A stretch of 64,000 nt of DNA from Epinephelus fuscoguttatus (GCF_011397635.1 NC_064769.1:19919207-19983206); one strand, 5' to 3'; shown: positions 12,847 to 24,813, counted from the first letter of the stretch. Numbers and translations: made by a program. The notes: generated by a model not told the origin, from the sequence alone.

Positions 12847-13933
12847 CTAACGTTTTAATGATCTGTTCACTTAGAAAACAGCAGAAGGTCACAATGACCG
12901 AAAGCTTGCATTAAACTGATATATGCACAGTGTTTGAGTGTGCAGCTGCTGTTTTGTTGTTTTCTGAGGCTCTAAGTTCAGCTCCAGCACTTCTTTAAGT
13001 TTTTTGCCTATGTATGAGCGGTGGCTTTTTTCACAATGATCTGTTCACTCAAAAATGCTCATCAGCTTTTTCAGTTTGGCTTTTGAGTTGCTTTCACGCA
13101 GAAGTAAAGATTTTTTGTAGTATTTTGAACATCACATTTTCATTTCTGGTAAGCTGTGAGCAAGCATTTGTAAATAAGACAAGTAAGATCCAGAATTTTG
13201 GTAGTGGTTAAGCTGGTATTAATGGTATGATCCAGAACAGACAGATGTTGTGTTAATTGTGTTTGGAGTTTTAGAAATGTTACTACAGATTTGGAAAAAA
13301 AAAATCTGTTTAACTTGCCTTTTTTCACAGAGGGCATTGGGACATGTCAGAGTGAGGACAACACAGATGTAAAAAATTAAATTATACATGGCTGAGTTCC
13401 ATTTAGCTGCTTCAAGTTCCTCTGTCACATCTTACTGAGACACTTGAATAGAGCAGAGCCATTGTTAATGTTAATCCTAACACCTCTGATCCTCCTGCTA
13501 TGACAAATCAAGACGGTAGGTAAAAAGTCTGTTATGCTAAGCCTCCATTGAAGCTGTCATTATGTTCATTGAATATCTACTTACCAATTAGCAGTTTCAT
13601 AACACCTAAAAAGTTTATAACATTACTCCTCCATGAGAACATTCAATGAAAATGCCAGCATTACAGTCTGAATATTAACTGTGACTAATCATGCTGTTAA
13701 AATATATTTTTTCAGTGAAAAAAAAACCTTTCACTGCCAGAGTCTGTGACGTAAATGTCAAAGTATTCAAAGAAAAAGGCAATTACGGAGTGCTTAATTG
13801 ACACCAACCTCTCCTGGCATTTATTAAGTTTGATATTTAATTGAGCACATAGCTGTTTTGGAATATGATCTTGGACACTAGATCATGACGTTATGTTACC
13901 AACTGTGGTGCACAAAATGTCCAAAACAAAAAA
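12847..13933. other. Intergenic, no gene recognised
   Basis: Single-copy-looking AT-rich DNA right of the array. A small A/T hairpin lies around 13705-13737 (TTTTTCAGTGAAAAAAAAAC, then TTTCACTG). No splice-supported or conserved frame was found. Confidence 0.4.
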
Positions 13934-14281
13934 CGGTGGTGCAGTGGTTGGCATTGTCGACTCACAGCAAGAGGGTTCCTTGTTCAAACCCTGGGGTGGG
14001 GTGCCCCTCCATGTGGAGTTTTTTCTCCCCATGTCAGAATGGGTGGTCTCTGGGTACTCCGGCTTCCTCCCACAGTCCAAAAACATGCAGGTTAATTGGT
14101 GACTCTAAATGGTCCGTAGGTGTGAATGTGAGTGTGAATGGTTGTCTGTCTCTATGTGTCAACCCTGTGATAGTCTGGTGACCTGTCAAGGGTGTACCCT
14201 GCCTCTCGGCCTATGTCAGCTGGGATAGGCTCCAGCATACCCATGACCCCCAACAGGATAAGTGGTTATAGAAAATGAATG
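13934..14281 (+). repeat. tRNA-derived SINE, family 1, near full length
   Basis: Starts with a tRNA-like head (GGTGGTGCAGTGGTTGGCA as A box, GGTTCCTTGTTCAAACCC as B box) and continues with the long fish-type body containing GGCTTCCTCCCACAGTCC and GTCAGCTGGGATAGGCTCCA, ending at GATAAGTGGTTATAGAAAAT and GAATG. Other copies of the family lie at 25678-25785 (-), 35033-35368 (-), 55566-55900 (+) and 55955-56237 (-). Short frames through it are not genes. Confidence 0.85.
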
Positions 14282-15417
14282 GGCTTATTTCACAGCGTGA
14301 ATAACTGTACAATTAACATTCAACTTCAACGTTCAACTGCAGGAAATTTACATCATTGTTGGCAAGCACCCAGCATGCTGAAACAATAAATTCTCACATT
14401 GTCTTATTGTCCTAAACAGGTCTAGCTGATATGCATAAAACACTTCTATCCTCCCTGTTATTTAATTAGTATATTCAGCGGGCAAATGCACCCTGACCAA
14501 GTTGGGTGTAATATTTCATCATGCAGTCACATTGATCTAAAGCAGAGAGGTCATTCGATCTTTGTATCTTTATTCACAATTCTCCACAGTTTATTCTTAG
14601 TACAGACAATAGATCAAATGATACACCACAAATCATATACACAATTTACAAACAGTTCAGTGGTAGTTATGAGACAGTACACCGTGAACAGTGTGCACCC
14701 AGAACTATTCAGTCAGACTCCCTTCATACAAGCAAATGTTGATGAGAAATGAGCAAAAAGAAAGGCACATGTTTTACATCCACACCGCTGTGGAGGAGGT
14801 TTAATCATTTCAGCGACAATAGCACGTCAAACTTGTTGACTTTGTTGAGTTATCACCGCTGCAAAGATAAATCTGTCCTGTCTGTCTGCAGGAAGGAGAC
14901 AAATGTGCATTTAGAGAATACAGAACAGGTGACATAACAGCTATTACACAAACTAAATCATGGAAGTGGAATGAAAACAGTGAAAACAGCTATGTTCATC
15001 AGACTGGGGCATTTTGTATTAGAAATCTCAGGAATCAATAGAAATGAAAACAGAGAGCGACACAGAACCAACCACCACACTACAATCAATACATTTTTAC
15101 AGCCTTTATACAATGCTATCAGACATAATATGATGAATTATGATGTTAAGGCGCATATTCATCAGTTACAGGCTTTGGGAAAATGAAAGGCCAAGGGCAG
15201 CAGGTTAATAACTGTAATTTATTCCTCAGGAAGGAGCGCCACACCAGGATTAGTCCTGACATCAGTGCCCTGGTGGAAACAATCACATCTGCAGTGACAC
15301 ACACAACCAGTTCAGTTAGGCTTCATCCGCCTTGCACAACTCCAGCTTTTTCTCTGTCATTCTATGTTTTCATCCTCATTCTTTTGTCAAAGGGAACACT
15401 TAAGATTCACCTCTTCT
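14282..15417. other. Intergenic, no gene recognised
   Basis: Several unrelated frames of 60-120 codons cross this stretch, but none shows a recognisable family, splice context or codon bias. Confidence 0.4.
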
Positions 15418-15612
15418 GGGGCGTCGGTGGCTTAGTGGATAGAGCAGGCGCCCCATGTACAAGGCTGTTGTCGCAGCGGCACAGGTTCGACTCCAGCCTG
15501 TGGCCCTTTGCTGCATGTCATTACCCCTCTCTCTCTCTTTCCCCCCTTCATGCTTAACTGTCTTATCTATAAAGGCAAAAATGCCCAAAAAATATCTAAC
15601 CAAAAAAAAAAA
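15418..15612 (+). repeat. tRNA-derived SINE, family 2, with perfect target-site duplication
   Basis: A 195 bp SINE with a tRNA head (A box GGTGGCTTAGTGGATAGAGC, B box GGTTCGACTCC) and a body ending in AAAAATGCCCAAAAAATATC and a poly-A tail. It is bounded by identical 16 bp repeats AAGATTCACCTCTTCT at 15402-15417 and 15613-15628. These exact flanks and the tail show LINE-driven retroposition, apparently recent. Confidence 0.93.
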
Positions 15613-15628
15613 AAGATTCACCTCTTCT

Positions 15629-17017
15629 GTATCACAAGTATGTTATCCATTTATGACAAGTAAGCTTCACTATTACATAAAGGTCTGGTATGCAGCATAT
15701 GTACAATATACTACATAAAGTATTTCAGATACGAGCATTAATGTCTCCACAACTTTTCTCTCACAGCTTTTAACCTTTAATTTGTTATTTATCAACCTTG
15801 AATAAGCTACCGGTAGCAGTAAACATTTATCTTTTACTCAGGCTGCTTTTTGTATGTGTGTTTGCTTTTCATTTTTCAAACTAATGGCCTGAATTTCATG
15901 AACTCTGCTGCTGATATTTATAGTCCCCAGAGGAGAAGTCAGAAGCTGAATCCAAATGTCCACCCTCCAGACCTGCAGACTGAGCCTTCGCGGACTTCAG
16001 CTGTACGTACTGTGGCGTGTTTTCCATCTTAATGTCGAGCTTGCGAGGCCACAAAAGTCCTTGACAGACAGTACTCAAGTATGCTTTGCTCATTTCTTAT
16101 TCAATAGTTGTTTTTTATTCCTCTCGCAAGTTGTTGAATCGCAACTGCCCTGGCAGACGATAAGATATAAATCCCATGTATAGGTTTTTCTTGTGAGTTT
16201 TAACGTTTCTATACAGCATATAGGCTATACACATTCAAATATAGAAATGTTTGTGAGAAAGGACCGAACGTTGACGACATAAATGTGCTATTACATTCAT
16301 CGTAAGACCTTCTTTGGTTGCTATTCAGCCTTTTATGTTAGCCTATATGTAACAGCCACTTAAGCACAAATTCATATTTGGTAAAAAATTCTGTGTTGAT
16401 GTCACATGTATAAATTCTGCTGTTTACAGATTACTATTTACAGTTTACACAACAGTTTCTGTATATTTTAAATAGCAGTGGACTATATTAAGCTTATGTT
16501 TATTATATTTATGTGTTAGAATACAGGCAAAAGCAATTTACGCCAGGTGTGGTGCCAAAAGACAGTTTAGTGCACATGACAAAGGGAGACTGTGGACAAC
16601 ATTGTGCATAAAAGACAACATGACGTTTGCGTTGTGTGGAAGTATAATAGCGGCTAATAATTTTGGAAGGACTTGGCCTGTTGTTTGTTTCTTTTTTTTG
16701 TATTCTCAATAAACCTTGGTCAACTTTTTCCCTGCCTCCTGTTTGTACTGTGGATCTTCAGAAAAGAAAGAGAAACATGAGTCAAAACTGAGACACCATG
16801 CAACCTAAGTGGTCTAGGAACTTCGGTATGTTGAAACAGCCACTATATTTTTTTTAGTCTGCAAAATAGGCTATGATGATGTCTGTATTGCAATGAATTG
16901 TGGGTAAATTAATCACTGAAGTCTGGTGAAGTCTGCACCCCAATCGGATTCTCCGGAAGTCTGCAGAGAGTTTGTTTGAGGCACCCTGTGGACTGGATGA
17001 TTATCTAATGACATGTC
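15629..17017. other. Intergenic, no gene recognised
   Basis: AT-rich DNA downstream of PRLHR. No exon or recognisable repeat was identified. Confidence 0.4.
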
Positions 17018-17021
17018 CTCT

Positions 17022-17027
17022 TTTATT
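17022..17027 (-). terminator. Candidate PRLHR polyadenylation signal
   Basis: TTTATT on the plus strand, i.e. AATAAA in the direction of PRLHR transcription, about 300 bp beyond its stop codon. Confidence 0.45.
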
Positions 17028-17324
17028 GATAAAATTGACAGAAGCTATCTAATGGTTGGTAATTTAATATCTCAAACTCCAATGGTGACATAACCATTAA
17101 ATTGACTGAACACCTTCATGCTGCCAAACAGACTGACCTTTCCTATAGAGCCTCCCCTGCCATCATCTTTGTACACAACTAAAGGCTGAATATCCATGAA
17201 AGTTTCGTGGATTTTATCGGTGGCCAGAGGATGAACTCCATTAGTCTGACACACCAACGTTTCCACTTGTAGGATAATTCGGCAACTTACACCGCAACAT
17301 TAGCAAATTCATTTCACAAGGTAA

Positions 17325-20084
17325 TTACAAGACCACGCTGGCAGCACAGTGGTTAGCAGGCACTCCAATACGATGACGGCACTTGAACATCTTCCGTAGC
17401 TCGGTGCGGAAGCGATCGTGTAGCCATGCATACAGGAAGGGGTTACAGCAGGATGAGCTCATGGCACAGAGGTGGCACAGAAGTTGGATGAGTAAAAAAT
17501 AGCGCTTGTTAATGAGATGAATGTCTATGTCTCGCAGCACATTGAATACATGAATAGGAAGCCAGCACACTGCAAAGGCAGACACCAAGAGCGCGACCAG
17601 GCGAAAGATCTTTCTCTTGCGAGCTTGCTGAGCACCCGCCTGGCCTTGTGTCCTGTGGCCTGGTGCGACACACTTCCTCAGTTTGACAGTAATACAGAGA
17701 TAAGAGACAAAGACAGCTGACAGCGGCAGGACATACGTGACCAGCAGGGTGCTGTATGCATAAGCGCGTCTTTCTTTCTCCTGACCCAGCCAGAATTCCT
17801 CACAGATGGTGAAGCCTTCCTCTTTGAACTCTACATGGTAAGTGTGGGTGACTGCTGGTGCTACCAGCCCGCAGGACAGCAGCCAGATGCTGGTGAGGAC
17901 GGAGGCACAGGTAGCTACAGAGGTACGCTTCTTCAGGGGATGAACTGTTGCATAATATCTGTAATAAAGAAGAGTAGTACTTTATAAAAAGGGTGCCAAG
18001 CTCGTGTTAATTAATGCATGTAAAGTCATGAGCCAAAGAATGAGTTACTCTACGATTTATTTTAAACTCCTGCAGCAAAAATTTGATTTCAGTTTAAATT
18101 ACTTTCAGCTAATGGTTTAGTTAAAGATTCAGTGTGTAGGATTTAGGGGGATATATTGGCAGAAATGTAAAATAATAGAAGAAGGATTTTGTCTTTAGTG
18201 TTTAATCTTTAGTTTTATCTTTTCATTACCTCAGAATGAGGTATTTAAATCTGCATAGAAAGCGGATCCTCCCTCACAGAGTCCGCCATGTTGTACTGCA
18301 GTTTTTCCACAGCAGCCCAGAACATCAAACCAAACACTGACTCTTGATAGGGCCATTCATGTTTTCACAGTTTCCACCATAGTTAGCAGCCACTCTGATA
18401 ACAGTGTGGAAAAACACAGCGTGAACTTGAAACTGCTTTATTCAGTGTTTTTTATCACCAGGTTCATTTATTTTGGAGAGAGAGATGCTTCTGCGGGTGA
18501 TTCAGTTCAACACAACCAAAAACAACTACAAAAACAAAACTTTCAGTTTGCCCTGTACCGTACAATTAGCAAAAAAGGAAAATAATTGAAGTTTTAAACT
18601 TTTAAGCTTGAGCAGAGGTGTGCATATAAAACAGCAGCAAAGCAGTAATAAGCCAAGGTGGGTTTTCAGCTGGTGCTTAGATTGATGTCGCTGTCCTTGG
18701 CTTCAAAGGGAGATAAAGCAACATTTGAAATCAAAACTGCAGGAGGAAGCTTAACTGTAGCTCTCTTTTAGTACAGTGAGCAGCAGCGCAATCTCAGGGG
18801 TCCACCAGGGGACGTGTCTTTGCAGCTCATACCTGATTGTTCTTTCTGTGCACAAAGTATAAAGCTGGGTAATTGGATTTTGGTCTGTTCCCATCAGGCT
18901 CATACTGCCACGAGCAGCCCAGATTATTTTGCAGTCGGTCTTTGTTTTTGAATTCAGAAAGGGATTTAGCTTGTTATTACAAATCGTAAAAGATATATGA
19001 GTTTGACTTGTGCAGTTATGTATTGTTGATTTATTTATGACTAAACTGTTCATTAAAGTCTCTAATTTATGAATCTGTAACATGAGCTGATGAAAAGCTG
19101 ATCATTTAATTAACATTGAGCAAAAGGAGTCTTTGTTACATCATGTACTGAAGCTGACACCGGATCACGATGAGTCATCTTTTCAGTCATTCATTTAAGC
19201 ATAAGTGGTGAAACCTTATTGTTAAAGTGTTACCTTAAAAAGTGAGTAATCTGAGCATCTCCATAATTTCTGAACGAGTATAAATGAAACATTATGACAG
19301 ATAATGATTGAATTTCCCGGTGGTCTAATTTCTGGCTTGTCAGTTAAACTCCACTCACACTGTGAATGATGTTTGAAATGTGGAATAAATTAGAAAGTGA
19401 GGAAATTCACTTCATGTTGTTTGACCTTTATTTAATCAGGGTGGTTGGTTGAGGTTTTAATGTGTTTTTCAAGAGTTCCTTGGCCCAAAATAGCAGCACA
19501 ATCAGGTTGCACAAACCAACAGGGACACTAAACTGTGAAGATAATTTGAAAGGAATGATGAAAAAACTTTAAAGCTGATTGTAAATGTCACTTCTGATCT
19601 GAGTGGGATCATTTCTGCAGTGCAGATCCACCCACCTGTCCACAGCTATAGCAGTGAGCGTGAAGACGGAGACGTAGACCGTGACTGGTTGGATGAGGAA
19701 CACCAGATAGCACATCGAGCGGCCAAAAACCCAACCGTGTGGGTTGAAGGCGTAGGCGAGAGTGAAAGGGACGCAAGTCACGCACATGAGCATGTCAGAG
19801 AAGGCCAGGTTTCCGATGAAGAAGTTGGTGACGTTGTGCATCTTGCGGGTTCGGCAGATGACATAGAGGAGCAGGTAATTCCCAAAGACGCCCACCACCA
19901 CAACGAGCACATAACAGGGGATGATGAGAGGCTTGAACGTCTGCAGCAGAGCGACATCTGCAAACTGGGAGCTGTGGTTCGTGGAGCTGTTCTGCACTGC
20001 AACCTCGTAAATGTGTCCATCTGTCTGTTCTCCAGACACAGACTGCTGTGTGCTTCCTGCCAAGCCACTGTGATTACCCTCCAT
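17325..20084 (-). CDS. prlhr: Prolactin-releasing peptide receptor-like GPCR, complete, two coding exons
   Basis: A class A GPCR of the PrRP/NPY receptor branch, expected to sit at the plasma membrane. Exons are 20084-19636 and 17958-17325, 360 residues in total (human about 370). The split falls inside the DRY arginine codon: donor GTGGGT, acceptor TTTATTACAG, rejoining to [11 protein letters not shown]. The N-terminus has N-glycosylation sequons at N4, N32 and N36. Also visible are GNY of TM1 (N69), NLAFSD of TM2 (D97), C125 at the top of TM3, DRY at 149-151, [13 protein letters not shown] of TM6, and NPFLY with AWLHDRF in TM7/helix 8. The protein ends in SVVL, a PDZ-ligand-like tail matching the SVVI-type end of the mammalian receptor. 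The start used is the ATG at 20084 (MEGNHSG); an in-frame extension further upstream has no ATG. Teleosts have several PRLHR paralogues, so the exact one is open. Confidence 0.9.
18124..18480 (+). repeat. Interspersed repeat copy in PRLHR intron
   Basis: Begins TTCAGTGTGTAGGATTTAGG with GGGATATATTGGCAGAAAT and continues through ATTACCTCAGAATGAGG. A divergent reverse-oriented copy with the same ordered blocks lies at about 25960-26474. It is probably a non-autonomous DNA element. Ends are approximate and no target duplication was fixed. The rest of the intron (17959-19635) shows no other feature. Confidence 0.6.
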
Positions 20085-20950
20085 GGCAGCAACGCTCAAT
20101 CTCCCAGTATCTACACTGTCCAAAAGACAATAAAACAGCTGTTATGACAGAACATTAACAACTTTTCCAAAGGTCAAATGGGTGTATTCAATCTAAGGAT
20201 GCATGGAAAATGTAAATGCAACAATTTGTGACATTTACAAAATGGAAGACAATTATTACTAACCACGCTTTGACCAATACCAACAAACCCTCACAGTAAA
20301 AGGCAAGGAGAACATTATTAGGGAGCATATAATTATGAAGGCATTTAAATGCAAATAGCTAAAATGAGCAGCACAACTCTTGTGTAACCTCCGCTGAAAT
20401 GTGCATATGGAAAATGTCAAATCACAGGGTTGTGTCTACATAAAGAGGACACAGTGCTATCTTAGTGTGATTACAGAGCAGCAGACTGTTTTTAGTTCTT
20501 TGAAGCATCAGTGGAATATTTATTCAACATGACTCAAGTGCTTTGATGAATTTATTAAACAGCAATAATAGTTTTTTACTTTGCTGATTATTATTGTCAC
20601 AGTCATGTAGCTGAGAATGAATTACAGTGAAAACTAAAGGAAAGTACAATTGCAACATAATATTCTCTTTGGCATGAGTCTCATAAATATTAAATATTCA
20701 GCACAAAGACACTTCAAAGAATGATGTTGAACTTGAAGCCAGCTGCTCGTTGACTTAATATGTCTTGTTAAAGAAGCTCTATACGATATTCAGAGCATTA
20801 ACAAAGCAGCACACCACTATTTGTTTTCCAATGATTAACAGAGTAATGGTGCCCTGAGCAGAGAAAGAAATCATTACCTCTGTGTGAGTTGTAATCTGAG
20901 CTTCTCTGTGTTTTGTTGTCGTAGACTATCCAGCCACAAGTGCACGTAAA
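20085..20950. other. PRLHR upstream region
   Basis: The 5' flank of PRLHR, AT-rich. It presumably carries the 5' UTR and promoter, but no TATA box or CpG cluster stands out. Confidence 0.35.
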
Positions 20951-22236
20951 GGGCCTGACACACCAAACCAACGGTCAGCCAACGACTGATGTTGGGCCGT
21001 CAGTGAGCATCTGTCACTCTAGTTTTTGTGGTATGTCCCATACTGTTGGCACTAGTCAGCCCTTTCGGCTTTTTTTTTTTTTTTTTGGGCCAATTCAGAA
21101 TGTTGAAACAAGTAGCCCTTTTTAAATAGGAAATTTGCAGGAAAGCCCAATCAGTCTTCGTTCAGCATTGGCAGAATAAAAACAAAATCAGGGAGTGCGG
21201 CAAAATGCCACCTGCCTACTTTTGTTCATACAGAATGTGCCTTTTTCGGGCCAATGGGGGGCGTGAGCAAGTAGCAAAATGTGTAGCTCAGCGTGTGACG
21301 TAAGTGACACAGTGACGTGCTCCAAGGGAAGCCACGGCTGGTCAACCCTTCAACGATTCTCTCGTGAGCCGCCCCGTTCTTCACCGTGCCCGTCATCTGA
21401 CTGTTAATGGCCTCTTCATTTGCAAGGGCAAGGAAGGCGCGCAATTCCTTGTCTCCCCAGTTGCTCATCTTTACAGTGTCTGTCAGGTTTGTGTTTCCCT
21501 TTAGCTACTAGCTGCTCATTCCTGCTATCAGCTGTTTCCTGTTAGTCCACCACCAGTGGGTCGTATGTACAGCGTCATCAACAGCTTCTCCCACAAGTCA
21601 TCAACAGCTCCTCCCGTGGTGGAAGGCCGCCTCTGTCTTTTTAAACTAAAAGGGTACCGCCAATATGACTACCCTACGTGGCGGAAAATTGGGCACCTCG
21701 GATCAACTCGCCAATCCGGCTCAGTGTGTCTAAACACTCAGCTTGCCAGTAAAATGGCCCAACATTCGCCGAAAATCTGGCAGTGTAAAAGTGTTAGAGC
21801 CCGTCAGTGAATGTATTCACTCTGATGGGCAGTTCAGCACAAGAGTGCACAAGTGCACAAGAGAAACAGACATGAAGAAAGCAAACAAACAACTAAATTC
21901 AAAATGGTGGAGGATTAAAACAAACATGTTATATTAAGTAAGATATTTTTAAGCCATTGAGCTCTTTAGCAGAAACAGTTCACAACTGTTTGTGTTACTG
22001 TTTGCTAGCGCACGGTAAATTTCATTTGTTTGTCCAACATTAGGTTGTGTTGTAAAGATGCCAACTGGCTAACTAACATCTTGAATCCGTCCTCCTGTCG
22101 GTCTTTCGGCTTCTCTTTTTAAATAATGCATACAGACTAGCGCCACCTGCTGCTATGGAGAGTTATCTCCTCTCACACAGGTGCAGAACATATCTGCTAG
22201 TTGGCTGTCGGCTGTAGTCTTTGTGGTGTGCTCAGG
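20951..22236. mobile_element. PIF/Harbinger-type DNA transposon remnant
   Basis: Bounded by imperfect inverted ends: left CCTGACACACCAAACCAACG (from 20954), right TTTGTGGTGTGCTCAGG ending about 22236. It contains a minus-strand frame resembling the Myb/SANT-like protein that PIF/Harbinger elements carry beside their transposase. No DDE nuclease is seen, so this is a decayed or internally deleted copy of about 1.29 kb. A T-run near 21069-21086 lies in the left part. The boundaries are estimates and the 3 bp target duplication was not resolved. Confidence 0.6.
21226..21468 (-). pseudogene. Myb/SANT-like DNA-binding domain fragment (Harbinger accessory protein)
   Basis: An 80-codon frame beginning MSNWGDKELRAFLALANEEA and continuing through a GTVKNGAAHERIVEGLTSRG stretch. 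This is the pattern W-x-D-K-E-(V/L)-R ... (D/E)-A-I ... L-x-G-T-V-(K/R)-N ... I-x-x-x-L-x-x-R-G of the Myb/SANT-like domain in Harbinger accessory proteins and their domesticated relatives. The conserved continuation with Q-C-(R/H)-x-K-(I/L)-x-x-L-(K/R) is degraded after about residue 50, and the rest of the protein is missing. Read as a transposon relic. Confidence 0.55.
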
Positions 22237-22541
22237 TGCAACTTTTTGGCCGAGACCCAGGCGACATGAGGCAATGCATCAGTCGACGTCGAGGTCTCTA
22301 ATGTCAGTCTAATATGTTTGGGTCATTAGCGCGTGCCAGTACCGTGTGTTGCCCATCGGCTAGCTAGTTGTTGCCACTCTGCACTGCCCTCATGCCACAG
22401 TTATCACTGATATCAGGATGGTTTCCTCTGTCACTGTTGCTGTTGTTAGTACTGTTAGCTGCATGCTAACAAAGAGCTAAAGAGCTTCTTTAAGCAACAA
22501 GAGAAGAACTGCTAATGAGGATGCTCTGATGGTCACACTTC
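22237..22541. other. Intergenic
   Basis: A short spacer between two transposons. No coding or regulatory feature recognised. Confidence 0.35.
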
Positions 22542-22545
22542 TTAA

Positions 22546-23017
22546 AGGGGAACACCACCTAGACTCTGAATTCCAATATATTATTTCCATGGCCGAGAAA
22601 AGTTAAATCAGTATTTGTGAACATGAGTTGCTCTCCCTCAAAGCCAGAAACCAGAGAAGAAAGTGATGAAGTGTAAAGTCTGAAGCTGCGGCACAGCATG
22701 AGAATGAGAGATTTTGTGGACCCACAGAATGTTGGTTTTCTTTTTAAACCCAGATGAGCTTTATTCTGTTGTAGTCAGCTCTGATGTAGAAAATGTACCG
22801 AGAACATTCCCCTGGGTGCTCTCAGTGTCACCTATAACATCTTTCCCACTTCATTGTAAGTGAAGCAGCTCCACACTCTACATCCTACATTACTAATCTG
22901 ACTTTTAGCACATTAGATTTTGGATTTTGGTGATAGTTCATTTTTACTTATATTTTTGGACTGTCTCAGACCATCGGAATAACATGTATGAATAATGAAA
23001 ATGGGAATAGTTCCCCT
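22546..23017. mobile_element. TTAA-flanked MITE, 472 bp
   Basis: Left end AGGGGAAC at 22546 and right end GTTCCCCT ending at 23017 are exact 8 bp inverted repeats, each flanked outside by TTAA (22542-22545 and 23018-23021). There is no coding content. Ends beginning A-G-G with a TTAA target resemble the element at 372-1562, so a Kolobok-type helper is inferred. Confidence 0.75.
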
Positions 23018-23021
23018 TTAA

Positions 23022-24771
23022 GTGTGATATTAAATAATTCATACCAATAAAAATACCATTTATTAAGTAATATCGAAAGTATGTACATATTCCTACTGAC
23101 TGTGTGGCAAGACAATGCAAAATAATTGTTCTTTTTAAAGACGTATCGCTATTTTTATTGTTTTAGTTGCATAAAAATTTTGTGATATAAGCACACTTTG
23201 CACCTAATTCAGTCACATGTCCCAATGCTTTTATATTCTATCATGTGCAATACCTCCTGGTGAATCAGATTACAAAATTAAAACTACAAGTTGTGGATGA
23301 AATATCAGAAATGCCGGACGCAATAACACTCCTGCAGTGCCAAACTGTTCCACGAAGCACATCAGTTAGAATTTTTGCAGTGGTTTTAATGACATTCACC
23401 TTGAGGGTCATTTTAAAAGCCATAGCTTGCACTGTTGTTTAAATGTCCTGTTAAAAGTCATTCATTCAGCATCGGGAGGGTCTACTTGTGACCATGGCTC
23501 CTCTTTGCTAATGAGATTTTTTCTATGTTTTGCACATAATTTCATCAACAGTGACTGTTTGGCCTTCTATAAGCTCTCAGATGACAGTCACATCTCTGGT
23601 CCAGCCTATTAATATGTGACGCACAGTGCAGAGATACAAAGAGGGACCTTGGGTTCTTGCTCCATATGAAATTAATTCATGCAACAGCTGATACAATGAC
23701 TAATCAATTCATGAACAGCGAGGAAGATACATTTTACTGGAAAATAATGACAGATTTTGTCTTCTGTCTTCTGCTTTCTGGCTGCTATTAAAAATTTGAA
23801 ACATCACAGTTTGATTTAAGTCTCAGTGTTTCAGACTAGTTCACATGCGTATAGAGTACAGTTAGTGCAGACCTCTGCTGTAACCTTCACTTAATATGAC
23901 TATAACTTGGAATTTAAATGCATTGTCTTGCATTGTCTGTAAAGCATTTGCACTTACATGTAGAGAATATTACCTTTGATGCTCATTTATTAAAGGATGC
24001 TGACTTTGCTGTGCCCGTATTGTAGACTTACCACGGTTATGAAATTACATTGTTTTAAATCCAGTTTAAAAGACCATATATATGCATGAATTAAATGCTC
24101 AGATATTCAGCCTGAGCCAAATAAGAACTTTCATTTTAAAGCTGAAACTTGGTGCCCACAATGACTTTGCTTGAATATTTTTTACACATACAGTGTGAGG
24201 TCAATCCCAGTGGCACAGTGTGTTATCAACTTGGATATTAGAGTGCAGAAACAAAATAATAGAGTAATAAAAAAACAACATATTTGAGATAGATTTGTTC
24301 ACAGTCAGCACCCTTCTCACCTATTTGCACCATATTCAAAGCTTTTTCCTCGTCTTCATCTCCTACATTATTTGCTTAGTCTGGCTTTATTATAGAAGTC
24401 CAGCTATAGGCTTTAGAGTTTAGAGTTTTCTTTCAATACATATTTATTTGCAGAAGGACATTTTTAAATAGATATGTGCTATCCAAGTAATGCATATTTC
24501 TATTATATACTACAGTTATGTTGTTCTGTCTTGGAGGAAAGATGCCATCACTACCTCTGACCTGAGGCATGCAAAATATATAAATTCATTAATGAATAAA
24601 CATACAAACAAATACAGATTTGAAAAAAAAAGCACGGTAACTCACCTGTGTTGGTGTCTCTGCAGCGTACAGATGAGTTGTTTGAGTATGAAAAGCGGAC
24701 TTTCCTTGTGCGCTTCTCCACTCTGAGTGAAGCTGAAGCTGCTGTTGCTTTAGGAGCAGAGAGAGGAAGAG
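23022..24771. other. Intergenic, no gene recognised
   Basis: AT-rich DNA without splice-supported frames or recognisable repeats. Confidence 0.4.
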
Positions 24772-24813
24772 AGGGGTGGGGGTGGGGGGGTGGGGGGGTG
24801 GGGGGGGGGGGGG
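24772..24813 (+). repeat. G-rich tract with G-quadruplex potential
   Basis: Forty-two bases made almost entirely of G, with five or more G-runs of 3-14 separated by single T residues, purine-rich on both sides. It easily meets the G3+N1-7 rule for a four-run quadruplex on the plus strand. Proline/histidine-rich antisense frames across it are compositional. Confidence 0.8.

Noticed and set aside
13885..14181. Overlapping frames in the 13.9 kb SINE (similar ones at 35049-35498 and 55956-56279)
   Set aside because: They recur because the SINE recurs. The stretches SGFLPQSKNMQ and SHSPKTCRL are SINE translations.
15418..15500. A possible tRNA gene (A and B boxes in good spacing)
   Set aside because: The sequence continues into a SINE body with poly-A and 16 bp target duplications, and the anticodon-arm pairing is not tRNA-like. 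It is a retroposon.
17335..17356. GCAGCACAGTGGTTAGCAGG at the PRLHR stop, resembling the tRNA-like head of the family 1 SINE
   Set aside because: Only about 17 bases match, no SINE body follows, and it encodes the expected conserved receptor tail on the other strand. Coincidence.
19620..20147. A 175-codon plus-strand frame opposite PRLHR exon 1
   Set aside because: It is a shadow frame. The minus strand gives a conserved seven-helix receptor and the plus-strand product has no domain.
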